Positions 17,234 through 25,822 of a DNA stretch of 64,000 nucleotides are shown here, piece after piece. The position numbers and the translations under genes are program-made. The notes below the pieces were generated by a model. The model was not told where the DNA came from and did no database searches. It saw nothing but the letters and a program-made list of their open reading frames with translations. Position 1 is the first letter of the stretch; each line of letters starts with the position of its first letter. Source of the stretch: an uncultured Opitutales bacterium (GTDB lineage Bacteria; Verrucomicrobiota; Verrucomicrobiia; Opitutales; Intestinicryptomonadaceae); NCBI GenBank assembly GCA_900545705.1, contig URAK01000011.1:13499-77498 (forward strand), in the 5' to 3' direction.

Positions 17234-18592
17234 CTATCTAATGCCGTTTGAGCAGATGAAATCCCGTATCTTTTGGGTATCGGCGGGCATTAGGTATTTT
17301 TTGATTTCCTCTTTTTTCAATTTTTCAAGTATTTCTGATTTCGGAGAAAATCCGAGCGATTTCTCTATCAAATCCGGGAATTTCGCGGGGTGCGCCGTCG
17401 AGAGGACGACCGTGGGCGAATCCGGCAAATCTTTAAACGCGCACGCCGTGTGTGGGTCAATCACAGTGGAATACTTTTCCCACACGCGCCTGATTGCGGC
17501 GGGAATTTCGCTGTCCGTCATTTTTGAGGCCGAAAAATTCCCCGACTTGAAATCGTCGAAAACCCACTTCCCGCTCTTAGAGAACTCCGCCATTATCGAG
17601 CGAACCTTCCCGCAGTCTCCGTTCTCTGAAAAATATATGAACCTCTCGAAGTTGGAAGCCACTTGAATGTCCATAGACGGCGCATAGCTTGGCATTACTT
17701 TTGATACCTCGTAAACACCGGTGTTAAAAAGGCGGTATAAAATGTCGTTTTGATTGGTCGCCACCCGGAATCCGCCGCAAGCCATGCCGCACTTCCAAGC
17801 CATCCAGCCTGCGAGAACATTCCCAAAGTTTCCGGTTGGAACGGCAAATACCGCGCTTTCACGGACTGACTCCGGAAGTTTTAACCATGCGTATATGTAA
17901 TAGACGCACTGGGCTAGCACGCGCGCTAGGTTTATGGAATTTACCGCCGAAAGGCTCCACTCGGCCTTAAAATTCGTGTCCCCGAAGATGCGTTTTACTA
18001 TCGCCTGGGCGTCGTCAAACGTTCCGTCTATTGCTATCGGAAATACGTTGGACGCCCCTGTGCAAGTCATCTGCCTCTCCTGCAACGGCGATATTCTGCC
18101 CTCCGGATACAATATGAAAATATTTACGCCCTTTTTTCCGAGAAGCCCGTTTATGGCGGCGCTGCCCGTATCGCCGCTTGTCGCCCCCAATACGTTCATC
18201 TTGCGCGAGGACTTCGAGAGCATATACTCGTATAAATTGCCTAGAAATTGGAGGGCAAAGTCCTTGAATGCAAGAGTCGGGCCGTGGTAGAGCTCGAGTA
18301 GCCAAAGAGAATCGTCCAGCTTTCTCAGCGGCGCAATCGCGGGGTCGTCAAATTTTTTGTACGAGCAGTCGACGATTTTCTTCAAGTCTCCATCAGGAAT
18401 ATCTTCTGAAAAAAGCCTCAAAAATTCAAAGCACAAATCCGGATAAGAAAGCCCTTCCCAGCCTTTCAAAAGGCCGGAAATATCGGGCATATTTTCGGGA
18501 ACGTAAAGGCCTCCGTCAGGCGCAAGGCCCTCGGCTACGGCTTCGAGAAACGTTAGTTTGCGGCTTTCGCCGCAGGTGCTCGTGAATTTCAT
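17234..18592 (-). CDS. thrC: Threonine synthase
   Basis: 452 residues, the long (type II, yeast/E. coli-like) form. The PLP lysine is K110 in GPTLAFKDFALQFLGNL. The conserved GATSGDTGSAAINGL segment (about 137-151), which grips the phosphate, is present, as is AVPTGNFGNVLAG. It converts O-phosphohomoserine to threonine. The gene is the first of an apparent operon thrC-cimA-acyltransferase-NSS-MetS, facing a 1.3-kb gene-free stretch. No leader peptide with many Thr or Ile codons was found upstream. Confidence 0.95.
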   Translation of the reverse strand: MKFTSTCGESRKLTFLEAVAEGLAPDGGLYVPENMPDISGLLKGWEGLSYPDLCFEFLRLFSEDIPDGDLKKIVDCSYKKFDDPAIAPLRKLDDSLWLLELYHGPTLAFKDFALQFLGNLYEYMLSKSSRKMNVLGATSGDTGSAAINGLLGKKGVNIFILYPEGRISPLQERQMTCTGASNVFPIAIDGTFDDAQAIVKRIFGDTNFKAEWSLSAVNSINLARVLAQCVYYIYAWLKLPESVRESAVFAVPTGNFGNVLAGWMAWKCGMACGGFRVATNQNDILYRLFNTGVYEVSKVMPSYAPSMDIQVASNFERFIYFSENGDCGKVRSIMAEFSKSGKWVFDDFKSGNFSASKMTDSEIPAAIRRVWEKYSTVIDPHTACAFKDLPDSPTVVLSTAHPAKFPDLIEKSLGFSPKSEILEKLKKEEIKKYLMPADTQKIRDFICSNGIR

Positions 18593-19343
18593 TTTATATT
18601 TCCGACAGTATTGTTTTTCGCTCTTGCCATTTTACAACCCGCGGCGATTCGGACGCCGTCCGCGCGCGAATTGATTTATATCTATCATTTTTCAAAAGGT
18701 ACTTTATCCGAATTTTTATCCGCCTTTCAAATATTTTATGCAAAATCTTCTGTCTTGTTTGCATTTATATCGCATTGCGGGCATTTTTATTTAGAGCGCA
18801 AGCCAAAACCTGCGAATTTTTCTATGTTCGGCAAGCGCCATTCCGCCGTCTATCCCCTAAAATAATTCTACATTTGACCCGCATTTTTTATCTGGTGGAA
18901 AGCCTTTTGCGCGGAGGCTGGAGCCTGCGAAAGCCCAATGCAATAAAGTCCGCCGCCAAAATTATTTTTTTTCGCGCGTTTATGCCTTCCGAATATTTTT
19001 GTATTTTAGAAAACCTCCCTGATAATAAACCGCAATATACTCTCTACCCAAGCCATCATTTCATTTGGCTGCCGCATGCGCCGACAATCCAAAAAGTTTT
19101 GCAAAAAAAAACATTTGCCGTTTTGCCGCACCATTCAATTCTTAAATTTATCTTTCCCATACGGCAGGTGCATTATTAAAGATTCTTTTTGCTTACGATA
19201 TGCCCAATTACACCCGGCATTTGCAGTCGTATGCTCGCCTAAAAAAAAGCCTTCTTTTTCCACACTCTCCATCTTTTCCTAAAAAAAGCGCCAAACCTTG
19301 CGGCGCGTATTTTTTATAAGAAACGCTTTTTTTTATTATGTGC
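18593..19343. other. Gene-free stretch upstream of thrC
   Basis: About 750 bases with no convincing coding frame on either strand; frames found here are Lys/Phe-rich with no recognisable features. A weak hairpin with flanking A/T runs (19288-19292 with 19302-19306) may be a terminator. The only clear structure is the repeat array that follows it. Confidence 0.5.
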
Positions 19344-19623
19344 AATATCGCCCGATAGATAAACTCCCTTTATGTCGGCTTTTGCCCTTCGTTGAAATAA
19401 AAGTATCGCGCAAAATTGTCCGAGGTATAAAACTCCCATTTCGGTCTGCTTTTGCCCTTGGCTGGATTTGAACGTGTGCGCTAAATTGTCCGCAATATAA
19501 AACTCCCATTCGGTCGGCTTTTGTAATTAGTTTAAAATGAACTCGTCGCGCAACATCACCCTATATATAAAAACTCCATTTCAGAGCCTCTTTGCCAATG
19601 CCTCCCTATATTGACGCGGCATT
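19344..19623. repeat. Degenerate tandem repeat, four units of 70 bases
   Basis: Four units begin near 19345, 19415, 19485 and 19555, in exact 70-base register. Each opens with an ATTGTCCG- or ATCGCCC-like word, then has a TATAAAACTCCCATTTCGG-type core and a GGCTTTTGCC-type segment. The core is best kept in units 2 and 3; units 1 and 4 are more diverged. A very weak fifth copy may follow from 19624. The array holds no open frame. Its role is unknown. Confidence 0.6.
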
Positions 19624-19862
19624 TTATAAATCGCCACCCTTTTCGGAAATCCGCAAAGTTTTTTATTTGCGCCGCTATGCACGCCTTTACCAAAGCGGAT
19701 TTAATAGGCTACCGGACTAACGCCGGAGGGCACTCCTTCCGTGCGCCTCCCGTTCAATCCCGCGCAGGTTCAGCTCAAAATTTTCCGCCTTGCGCCGCGC
19801 AACCCCCGGGAAATTTTTTCGGCGGACAAAGCCCCTTATGCCTTAAAAATTTCCTTTAAAAA
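19624..19862. other. Gene-free stretch after the repeat array
   Basis: No convincing coding frame. It ends at a GC-rich hairpin in front of the lysC stop. Confidence 0.5.
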
Positions 19863-19875
19863 GCGCGCGGCGCGC
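19863..19875 (-). terminator. Possible hairpin terminator after lysC
   Basis: On the minus strand a 5-bp GC stem (19863-19867 with 19871-19875) is followed by a short TTTTT run 18 bases after the lysC stop. The stem is short, so this is a weak call. Confidence 0.4.
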
Positions 19876-19892
19876 CCGCCGATATAAAAGAG

Positions 19893-21107
19893 CTATTTGT
19901 CGAGACCGAATGCCGCATGGAGGGCATTCGCAGCCTTGTCGGCGTCTTTAAGGTCGATTCCCACCGATATTTTTATCTCGCTCGTTGTGATGAGCTGCAC
20001 GTTTATATCGTTGTCGGCGAGGGCGCGGAAGAATTTCGCGGCAACTCCGCTGTGGGAGCGCATGCCTGTCCCGATTACCGACACTTTTGCAATATCGCCG
20101 GTAAGCTGTGCCGACGCGCCGTCGAAAGTAGAGCAGAATTTATCGAGCAGGCTTTCCGCCTTTGCTGCGTCGTCTTTTGAGACTGTAAAAGTGAGATTCG
20201 CCAATCCTTCCCTCCCGATATTCTGGACAATCATATCCACGAGGATTCCCGCCTCGCCGAGTTCGCGGAAGATTTCCGCTGCGGCTCCCGGCTTGTCGGG
20301 TATGTTTCTGACAGTCACTTTTGTCTGGTTCTTATCTACGGCGACGCCCGTTATTACGACGTCCTCCATTGATGGCACTTCTGATTTCACGATTGTTCCG
20401 GGTTCGTTATTAAAACTCGATCTTACTTCAAATACAACTCCGTGCTTCTGCGCGAATTCCACCGAGCGGGCCTGCATGACCTTCGAGCCGAGGGACGCCA
20501 TTTCGAGAAGCTCCTCGTACGACATTTCTGGAATTTTTTTCGCGTTTTTTACTATGCGCGGGTCGGCAGTGTAAACTCCGCTGACGTCGGTGTATATTTG
20601 GCATACGTCCGCCTTCATCGCCGCCGCGAGCGCTATTGCCGACAGGTCGCTGCCGCCGCGCCCGAGGGTCGTAACGTTTCCGTCGCCGTCCACCCCTTGG
20701 AAGCCCGCGACTATTACAACCTTGCCCTCGTCGAGGCATTTTTTTATGTCGCCGCCGGTGATTTCGACAATCCTTGCGCGTGTATGGGCGAAGTCCGTAT
20801 GTATTCCAGCTTGGGCTCCCGTGCGGGAAACCGCCTTTACGCCGAGAGAGTGGAGAGCCATTGCCGTCAGCGCTATCGTCTCCTGCTCGCCGACCGCGAG
20901 GAGCATATCCATTTCCCTTTCGTCGGGCATTGCATTTAGTGTTTTTGCGCGCGCAATTAAATCGTTAGTCACGCCGCTTCTGGCCGAAACCACAACTATT
21001 ACCTTGTGCCCGTCGTCGACAAAAGTTTTGATTCTCTTGGCGACGTTGAGAATTTTATCGGTGTTGCCGACGGACGTCCCGCCGTATTTTTGCACGATTA
21101 ATGACAT
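19893..21107 (-). CDS. lysC: Aspartate kinase
   Basis: 404 residues. It starts with VQKYGGTSVGNTDKI, the kinase motif, followed by VVSARSGVTNDLI, TLGRGGSDLSAIALA and the two C-terminal ACT domains (about 265-400). The length and two-ACT layout are those of the monofunctional LysC/Ask found in Bacillus-type and many other bacteria. It phosphorylates aspartate, the entry step for lysine, threonine and methionine. It probably is feedback-regulated through its ACT domains. In a gene order where thrC stands 1.3 kb away, it may share no promoter with it. I saw no lysine riboswitch features in the 189-base upstream gap. Confidence 0.95.
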   Translation of the reverse strand: MSLIVQKYGGTSVGNTDKILNVAKRIKTFVDDGHKVIVVVSARSGVTNDLIARAKTLNAMPDEREMDMLLAVGEQETIALTAMALHSLGVKAVSRTGAQAGIHTDFAHTRARIVEITGGDIKKCLDEGKVVIVAGFQGVDGDGNVTTLGRGGSDLSAIALAAAMKADVCQIYTDVSGVYTADPRIVKNAKKIPEMSYEELLEMASLGSKVMQARSVEFAQKHGVVFEVRSSFNNEPGTIVKSEVPSMEDVVITGVAVDKNQTKVTVRNIPDKPGAAAEIFRELGEAGILVDMIVQNIGREGLANLTFTVSKDDAAKAESLLDKFCSTFDGASAQLTGDIAKVSVIGTGMRSHSGVAAKFFRALADNDINVQLITTSEIKISVGIDLKDADKAANALHAAFGLDK

Positions 21108-21296
21108 TTTTACGCCTTTTATAATATTAGCTCAAAAAATCAAATTTTTAAGCGGAAATGATGAAACTGTACGCGCGTTAGTCAATAATATTTATCCCGC
21201 AGCGAATATGCCCGCCTTGCAAAATCGGCGCAAGCGCGAACGGAATATATTGCAGCCTTTTGCCGTCGCAACTGCGGTAAAGTGGGATTTTTAACG

Positions 21297-23384
21297 CTAA
21301 TCGGAAACTGTGTACAAAGACGGGTCTATTCCCTGCAAAAAGCGGCTTGGTTCGCGCATCTCAAAATTTCCGCCCATTACGCTCACCCGCGGATAAGATA
21401 TTACAAGATAATCCATAGCGCGCGTCGCGGCAACGTAAAACAGCCTGCGCTCCTCGTCCACATCGCCGTCTTCTATGCTCCTTTTTGTGGGGAAAAGCCC
21501 GTCGGCCGCGCTTATTAAAAAGACTACGGGAAATTCAAGACCCTTTGCCTGGTGAACTGTCATCAACCTCACCCTGTCGGTACCGCCCGACTGTTCCCCC
21601 TCCTCCGCCTCGGATATTTCAAGAGTGACGTTTGCGAGAAAATCTTCCATATTCGAGTATCTCGAAGCGTATTCAAAGAGCGAATCGAAGTCTTCGCAGC
21701 GCTCCTGCCAATCCTCGTAAATGGTCTTCATGGCATCTTTGTACCAACCCGAGCATGCGAGCTTCACGGCCTTCTGCGGAGACGACGGAGGTTCGTCAGT
21801 CTTCCCTGCTACGGCAGGCTCCACACTCTTTTTCGGCGCGCCCGAAAGCTCGTCGAGAAAATCCGCCTGTGAAAATCCCTCCGCACTCTCGGCTTTTCCC
21901 GCCGCTCCGTGCATGGATTCCGCCATTTTTGCGATTTTTGCAATGTCGCCTACCGCCTCGGCAAATATGTCGCGCGCCGCGCTTGGAACTTTCGACAAGA
22001 CGCTTTTATTTAGCAGGGCGTCAAAAAATCCTATATTTTTCTTTTCGGCAAGCGCGCGCGCAGTAGAGAAAATTTTAAGGGCGGTCTTGTCGCCGACTTT
22101 CGGCAAAAACTTAACCACTCTGGTAAACGATACGCTATCCGATGGATTTGCCGCAAATTTAAGCTGCGCAACGACGTCTTTTACATGCGCCTGCTCGAAA
22201 AATTTAAGGCCGCTTGTCATTGCAAACGGTATGGTTCTCTGCTGCAGTTGCAGCTGCATATCCATAGCCTGGAAGTGCGATCTGTACAATACGGCGATGT
22301 CTGAATATTTGCACCTTTGGGCGGAAACGAGCTCCGATATGGCGTCGCACACTCTCCTCGCCTGAGACACCCCGTCCATAGTGCGCATTACAAAGGGCTT
22401 CTCAAAGCCTCCGCGCGCAGGAATGAGCGTCTTTCGGTATGCCTCGTCTGAGCCCATTTCCGCCAATATTGAATTGGCGAACGCGAGTATTTGCGGGGTA
22501 CTTCTGTAATTGCGCTCTATTTTATATATAAAAGCCGATGGATAGCGCTCCCTGAATCCGAGAATGTTTCCTATTTCAGCCCCGCGCCAAGAATATATGC
22601 ACTGTGCGTCGTCGCCAACAGCGCTTATCCGCCCGCGCGAGGCGAGAAGGTCGAGTATGTCGGACTGCAATTTATTGGTGTCCTGATATTCGTCCACCAG
22701 AATATTCTTAAAGCGCGAGGAATATTTTTCGAGAATATCGGGGTTGTCGCGCAATAAAAAGTACCAAAGCTCTAGCAAATCGTCGAAATCGCACGAATTT
22801 GCCGCCCGCTTTTTATCGGCGTAATATTCGGCAATCTCCTCTATTTCACTATACGGCGATTCCAGCCAGGAGAACCGTTCCGCCATGGCGTCGCGAATTG
22901 CAGTGCGCGTGTTTCTTGCGTAGCTTATTATTTCCCGCAAAAGCTTTGGGCGCGGATTTGCCTTGTCAGCAAAATACGACGGAAAAATTTCGTTCACCGA
23001 ATTTTTTATAAGAGTCTCCGAATCGTCGGAGTCCAGTATCGTAAAATTCGGCGAAAGCCCGGCGGCTTCGGCCTCTATCCTCAAAAACCTGTTCCCGACC
23101 GAGTGGAAAGTTCCGCCCCAGAACTCCGACTCCCTAACCCCCGTAAGCGAATGTATGCGCGCGAGCATCTGCCCCGCCGCCTTGTTTGTGAACGTAAGCA
23201 ACAGAATTTCCCGCGGGGAAATTCCGCACTCCGAGATGAGCCACGCCACCCTGTAAGTCAGCGTGCGCGTCTTTCCCGAGCCCGCCCCCGCGAGGACGAG
23301 AGCCGGCCTGTCGCACGGCGAAGTGACCGCCGCGAGCTGGTCGGGATTCAATTCCCCTTCAAAATCTATGTCGAATCTATGCAC
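21297..23384 (-). CDS. UvrD/PcrA/Rep-type DNA helicase
   Basis: 695 residues. The frame opens at a GTG codon (23384). It carries superfamily 1 helicase motifs: Q motif LNPDQLAAV, Walker A AGAGSGKTRTL (about 32-42), motif Ia TFTNKAAGQML, motif II VDEYQDTN (about 232-239), motif III GDDAQCIYSWRGAEI, motif IV RNYRSTPQIL, and motif VI YVAATRAMDYLVIS near the C-terminus. These make an ATP-driven 3' to 5' DNA translocase for repair or replication restart. It is a little shorter at the C-terminus than typical UvrD/PcrA. No ribosome site is visible, and a terminator-like hairpin lies 11 bases before the start. Confidence 0.92.
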   Translation of the reverse strand: MHRFDIDFEGELNPDQLAAVTSPCDRPALVLAGAGSGKTRTLTYRVAWLISECGISPREILLLTFTNKAAGQMLARIHSLTGVRESEFWGGTFHSVGNRFLRIEAEAAGLSPNFTILDSDDSETLIKNSVNEIFPSYFADKANPRPKLLREIISYARNTRTAIRDAMAERFSWLESPYSEIEEIAEYYADKKRAANSCDFDDLLELWYFLLRDNPDILEKYSSRFKNILVDEYQDTNKLQSDILDLLASRGRISAVGDDAQCIYSWRGAEIGNILGFRERYPSAFIYKIERNYRSTPQILAFANSILAEMGSDEAYRKTLIPARGGFEKPFVMRTMDGVSQARRVCDAISELVSAQRCKYSDIAVLYRSHFQAMDMQLQLQQRTIPFAMTSGLKFFEQAHVKDVVAQLKFAANPSDSVSFTRVVKFLPKVGDKTALKIFSTARALAEKKNIGFFDALLNKSVLSKVPSAARDIFAEAVGDIAKIAKMAESMHGAAGKAESAEGFSQADFLDELSGAPKKSVEPAVAGKTDEPPSSPQKAVKLACSGWYKDAMKTIYEDWQERCEDFDSLFEYASRYSNMEDFLANVTLEISEAEEGEQSGGTDRVRLMTVHQAKGLEFPVVFLISAADGLFPTKRSIEDGDVDEERRLFYVAATRAMDYLVISYPRVSVMGGNFEMREPSRFLQGIDPSLYTVSD

Positions 23385-23395
23385 TTAAAAAAATT

Positions 23396-23420
23396 TCGGG
23401 CGCTGAGCTTACGCGCCCGA
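23396..23420 (-). terminator. Terminator-like hairpin between aroQ and the helicase
   Basis: A perfect 8-bp stem (23396-23403 with 23413-23420, TCGGGCGC with GCGCCCGA) is followed on the minus strand by AAATTTTTTTAAG. It sits directly in front of the helicase start, so it may be a partial terminator or an attenuator. Confidence 0.7.
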
Positions 23421-23456
23421 TAAACGCCGCATTAACAATTAAGCCGCCAAACGCCC

Positions 23457-23894
23457 TCAGCCCTCGAGAGAGAGCAAATATCTCAGCGCCGCCGAGTATC
23501 CGAATATTCCAAGACCCGCAACCGACCCTGCGCACACGGGCGCCGTCAGCGACGTGTGCCTGAAATCCTCGCGCTTTGCGATGTTTGAGATGTGCACCTC
23601 TACAAAAGTCATTCCGGAACCCGCAATGCAGTCGCGCAAGGCGACGCTCGTATGCGTAAACGCGCCGGGATTTATTATGCCATATTTCACGCCGGAATCC
23701 GCAAGCTCGTATATTTTATCGACTATCTCACCCTCGTGGTTCGACTGGAAGTCGATTATCTCCGCGCCGAGTTTTTCAGCCTCCGCACGCAAGGCGGAAG
23801 TTATGTCGGCAAGGGTGGTTGTTCCGTATATTTGAGGTTCGCGCCTGCCGAGCCTGTCGAGGTTCACTCCATTTATTAAAGCTATTTTTTTCAT
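23457..23894 (-). CDS. aroQ: Type II 3-dehydroquinate dehydratase
   Basis: 145 residues, the standard length. It has INGVNLDRLGRREPQIYGTTTL with the catalytic Tyr (Y23), the FQSNHEGEIVDKIYE segment, INPGAFTHTSVALRDCI, and EVHISNIAKREDFRHTSL with the catalytic His. It removes water from 3-dehydroquinate in the shikimate pathway and forms dodecamers. It lies in a run of four minus-strand genes (thiS, thiF, nif3, aroQ) spaced 38-52 bases apart. Confidence 0.96.
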   Translation of the reverse strand: MKKIALINGVNLDRLGRREPQIYGTTTLADITSALRAEAEKLGAEIIDFQSNHEGEIVDKIYELADSGVKYGIINPGAFTHTSVALRDCIAGSGMTFVEVHISNIAKREDFRHTSLTAPVCAGSVAGLGIFGYSAALRYLLSLEG

Positions 23895-23946
23895 TTTTAT
23901 TTTGCGGAATTTTTAAACGCTTTGAGGGCGCATTAGAAGAAAAAAA

Positions 23947-24732
23947 TCACAAAGGATTGTTCATTTCAATAAAGCTGCACGTTAAGCCGAACTCTTTTGC
24001 GACCAACTCGCCGAGCGCCATTACGCCGAAACGCTCTGTGGCGTAATGCCCGCAAGGGTAAAGGTTAAGGTTCAGTTCCTGCGCGACTGTAAAATGGTAT
24101 TGGGAAAGCTCCCCACACACGAGCGTATCGACTCCGAGCTCTGGCAGTTTGCCGACGCAGTCTCCGCTCCCGCCAGAACATATCGCGACTTTCTTCGGCT
24201 CGCGCGAGCCGAATCTCACAGCCTTAAAAGTCTCGGGAAAGAGCGCGGAAAGCCGCCTTTCAAGCTCCTCGCGCCCGCCTTTCGGGGCAGCGGCAAGCAC
24301 GCCTATCTCGCGCCCGTAATATTCAAAACAGGAAGAAATTGCGCGCAATTTTAGAGCCTTTGCAATAAGTGCGTTGTTGCCTATTTGCGGGTGGGCGTCG
24401 AGCGGCAAGTGGCACGCGTAAACTGCCATATCAGAGTCCACGAGAGTTTTTATTTTATCGTAATTTCCGCCCGTAAACGGTATCGGGGGGCTCCAAAACA
24501 TTCCGTGGTGGGCTATCAGCAAATCCGCCCCCATATGCGCGGCAACTTTTATTTCACCAAGCCCGGCGTCGACAGCGGAGGCTATCGCAGTCACCTTTCC
24601 GCTGTTGGAACATTGCAGGCCGTTTTTTGCGCCGTCGTAGTCCTTAAAATCGCCTACTCCCAAATACGAATTTATGAACGCAACAACGTCTTCAAGCTCG
24701 GCGCACTTATTTTTTCCCTTATCGTTTTTCAT
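23947..24732 (-). CDS. Nif3-like dinuclear metal protein (YbgI/DUF34 family)
   Basis: 261 residues. It keeps the metal-site segments AHMGADLLIAHHGMFW (about 84-99) and CGHYATERFGVMAL near the C-terminus, and the family start YLGVGDFKDYDGAKNGLQC. Proteins of this widely conserved family form hexameric toroids with a two-metal centre. They are sometimes annotated as GTP cyclohydrolase 1 type 2, but their biochemical role is not settled. Here the gene sits in front of aroQ and after thiF. Confidence 0.9.
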   Translation of the reverse strand: MKNDKGKNKCAELEDVVAFINSYLGVGDFKDYDGAKNGLQCSNSGKVTAIASAVDAGLGEIKVAAHMGADLLIAHHGMFWSPPIPFTGGNYDKIKTLVDSDMAVYACHLPLDAHPQIGNNALIAKALKLRAISSCFEYYGREIGVLAAAPKGGREELERRLSALFPETFKAVRFGSREPKKVAICSGGSGDCVGKLPELGVDTLVCGELSQYHFTVAQELNLNLYPCGHYATERFGVMALGELVAKEFGLTCSFIEMNNPL

Positions 24733-24777
24733 CTGACTTTTTACTACGGTTTTTGAAAGCCAAGGTCAAGCGTTCTA

Positions 24778-25485
24778 TCACGCGCGCGACATGTCGAATT
24801 TGCGAAATTCGCAAGTAGAGAAATCAAAAATTTTAAATTCGCCGAATTTTAAAGGCACTGCTTTTGAAATATGCCCTATTGCGGCCGCCGCAGCCCACAC
24901 CCCAGCAAGGTGCGCAGCCGGCGGGAAAATCGGAAGCGCCCTCGCGCCTTCCGAAAATGCGGACGCATCGGCCCCTGCGTATTTGCCGAGGTAAAACCCG
25001 CCCCCAAACGCCGCATTCTGCGCTACATACCCCTGCGCCGACGCGAAAATTTCCGGCTTGCCAGCGCGCTCGCAAACTGTTGAAACAACCCCGCGGGAAC
25101 GGAAAGAATCGGTTGCGTCTATGCATATGGAGGCTGATTCCACAAGCGCGCAAAATTCTGCGGAGTCTTCAAAAAATCTCGCATAATAGGAAATCTCGCA
25201 GTCCGGATTTAGGGTTGAGAGGGCGTCGGCCGCGGCGCGCGCCTTCATTGCGCCTATTTGCCCGGGCGAATAGAGCGTCTGGCGGTGCAGATTGCTTCCG
25301 GTCACAATGTCGCCGTCGACTATTGCAATTTTTCCGATTCCGGAAGCCGCGAGCAGCGGCAGCGCGCCGCAGCCGACTCCCCCCGCGCCGACTACCAAGA
25401 CGAGCGACTCGCTAAGCGCCGTCTGCCCTTCCGCTCCGAATCCCGGAAGCGCCATTTGGCGCGCGTATCTTTCAAAATGGGTCAT
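24778..25485 (-). CDS. thiF: ThiF/MoeB/HesA-family adenylyltransferase
   Basis: 235 residues. The nucleotide site is LVVGAGGVGCGALPLLAASGIG (about 30-51), followed by the NLHRQTLY and ATDSFRSR segments typical of E1-like enzymes. It adenylates the C-terminal Gly of ThiS. It differs from E. coli ThiF in lacking the two CxxC zinc-binding pairs; C-terminal zinc-free versions are known. The thiS gene lies 38 bases upstream, which supports a thiamine-pathway role. No thiG or thiH is in the window, so the rest of the thiazole pathway must be elsewhere. Confidence 0.85.
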   Translation of the reverse strand: MTHFERYARQMALPGFGAEGQTALSESLVLVVGAGGVGCGALPLLAASGIGKIAIVDGDIVTGSNLHRQTLYSPGQIGAMKARAAADALSTLNPDCEISYYARFFEDSAEFCALVESASICIDATDSFRSRGVVSTVCERAGKPEIFASAQGYVAQNAAFGGGFYLGKYAGADASAFSEGARALPIFPPAAHLAGVWAAAAAIGHISKAVPLKFGEFKIFDFSTCEFRKFDMSRA

Positions 25486-25523
25486 TTAGCCTACCGTCAT
25501 ACATTCAGCATATCGCGGCGATT

Positions 25524-25733
25524 TCAGCCACCTGCTACAATTTCCATTACCTCAATAGTATCGCCGTCGCGCAGGCGCACTTCGGCAAAGGTCTCGTAGC
25601 GCATAGGATTTAGATTGTGTTCCACTACGCACCTGCGCGGATTCGCGCCGGTGGACTCTATAAATTCGGCTATCGTTAGCCCGTCCTCAACCGCGTATTC
25701 CTTCCCGTTTGCCTTTATTTTAATCTTGGACAT
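25524..25733 (-). CDS. thiS: Sulfur-carrier protein ThiS
   Basis: 69 residues, with a ubiquitin-like sequence ending in GG (VMEIVAGG). The C-terminal glycine is adenylated by ThiF and then thiocarboxylated to carry sulfur into the thiazole of thiamine. The start MSKIKIKANGKEYAVEDGLTIAEF fits the family. It is the first gene of the thiS-thiF-nif3-aroQ run and is divergent from the large GH2-like gene with 89 bases between the starts. No TPP riboswitch fits in that short gap. Confidence 0.92.
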   Translation of the reverse strand: MSKIKIKANGKEYAVEDGLTIAEFIESTGANPRRCVVEHNLNPMRYETFAEVRLRDGDTIEVMEIVAGG

Positions 25734-25822
25734 GCATAAAATTTCCGATTAAGGCGCCCCTTTGGCAAGCATAAACGCCTTTTATGTTTACAAACATATC
25801 CATAAAATATTAGTTTTAGCCT

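Noticed and set aside
19344..19623. CRISPR array
   Set aside because: The units are directly joined with no constant repeats and variable spacers, and no cas genes are present.
18593..19892. tRNA, rRNA or riboswitch in the large gene-free gap
   Set aside because: No T-loop, anticodon arm or lysine-riboswitch features were found by eye.
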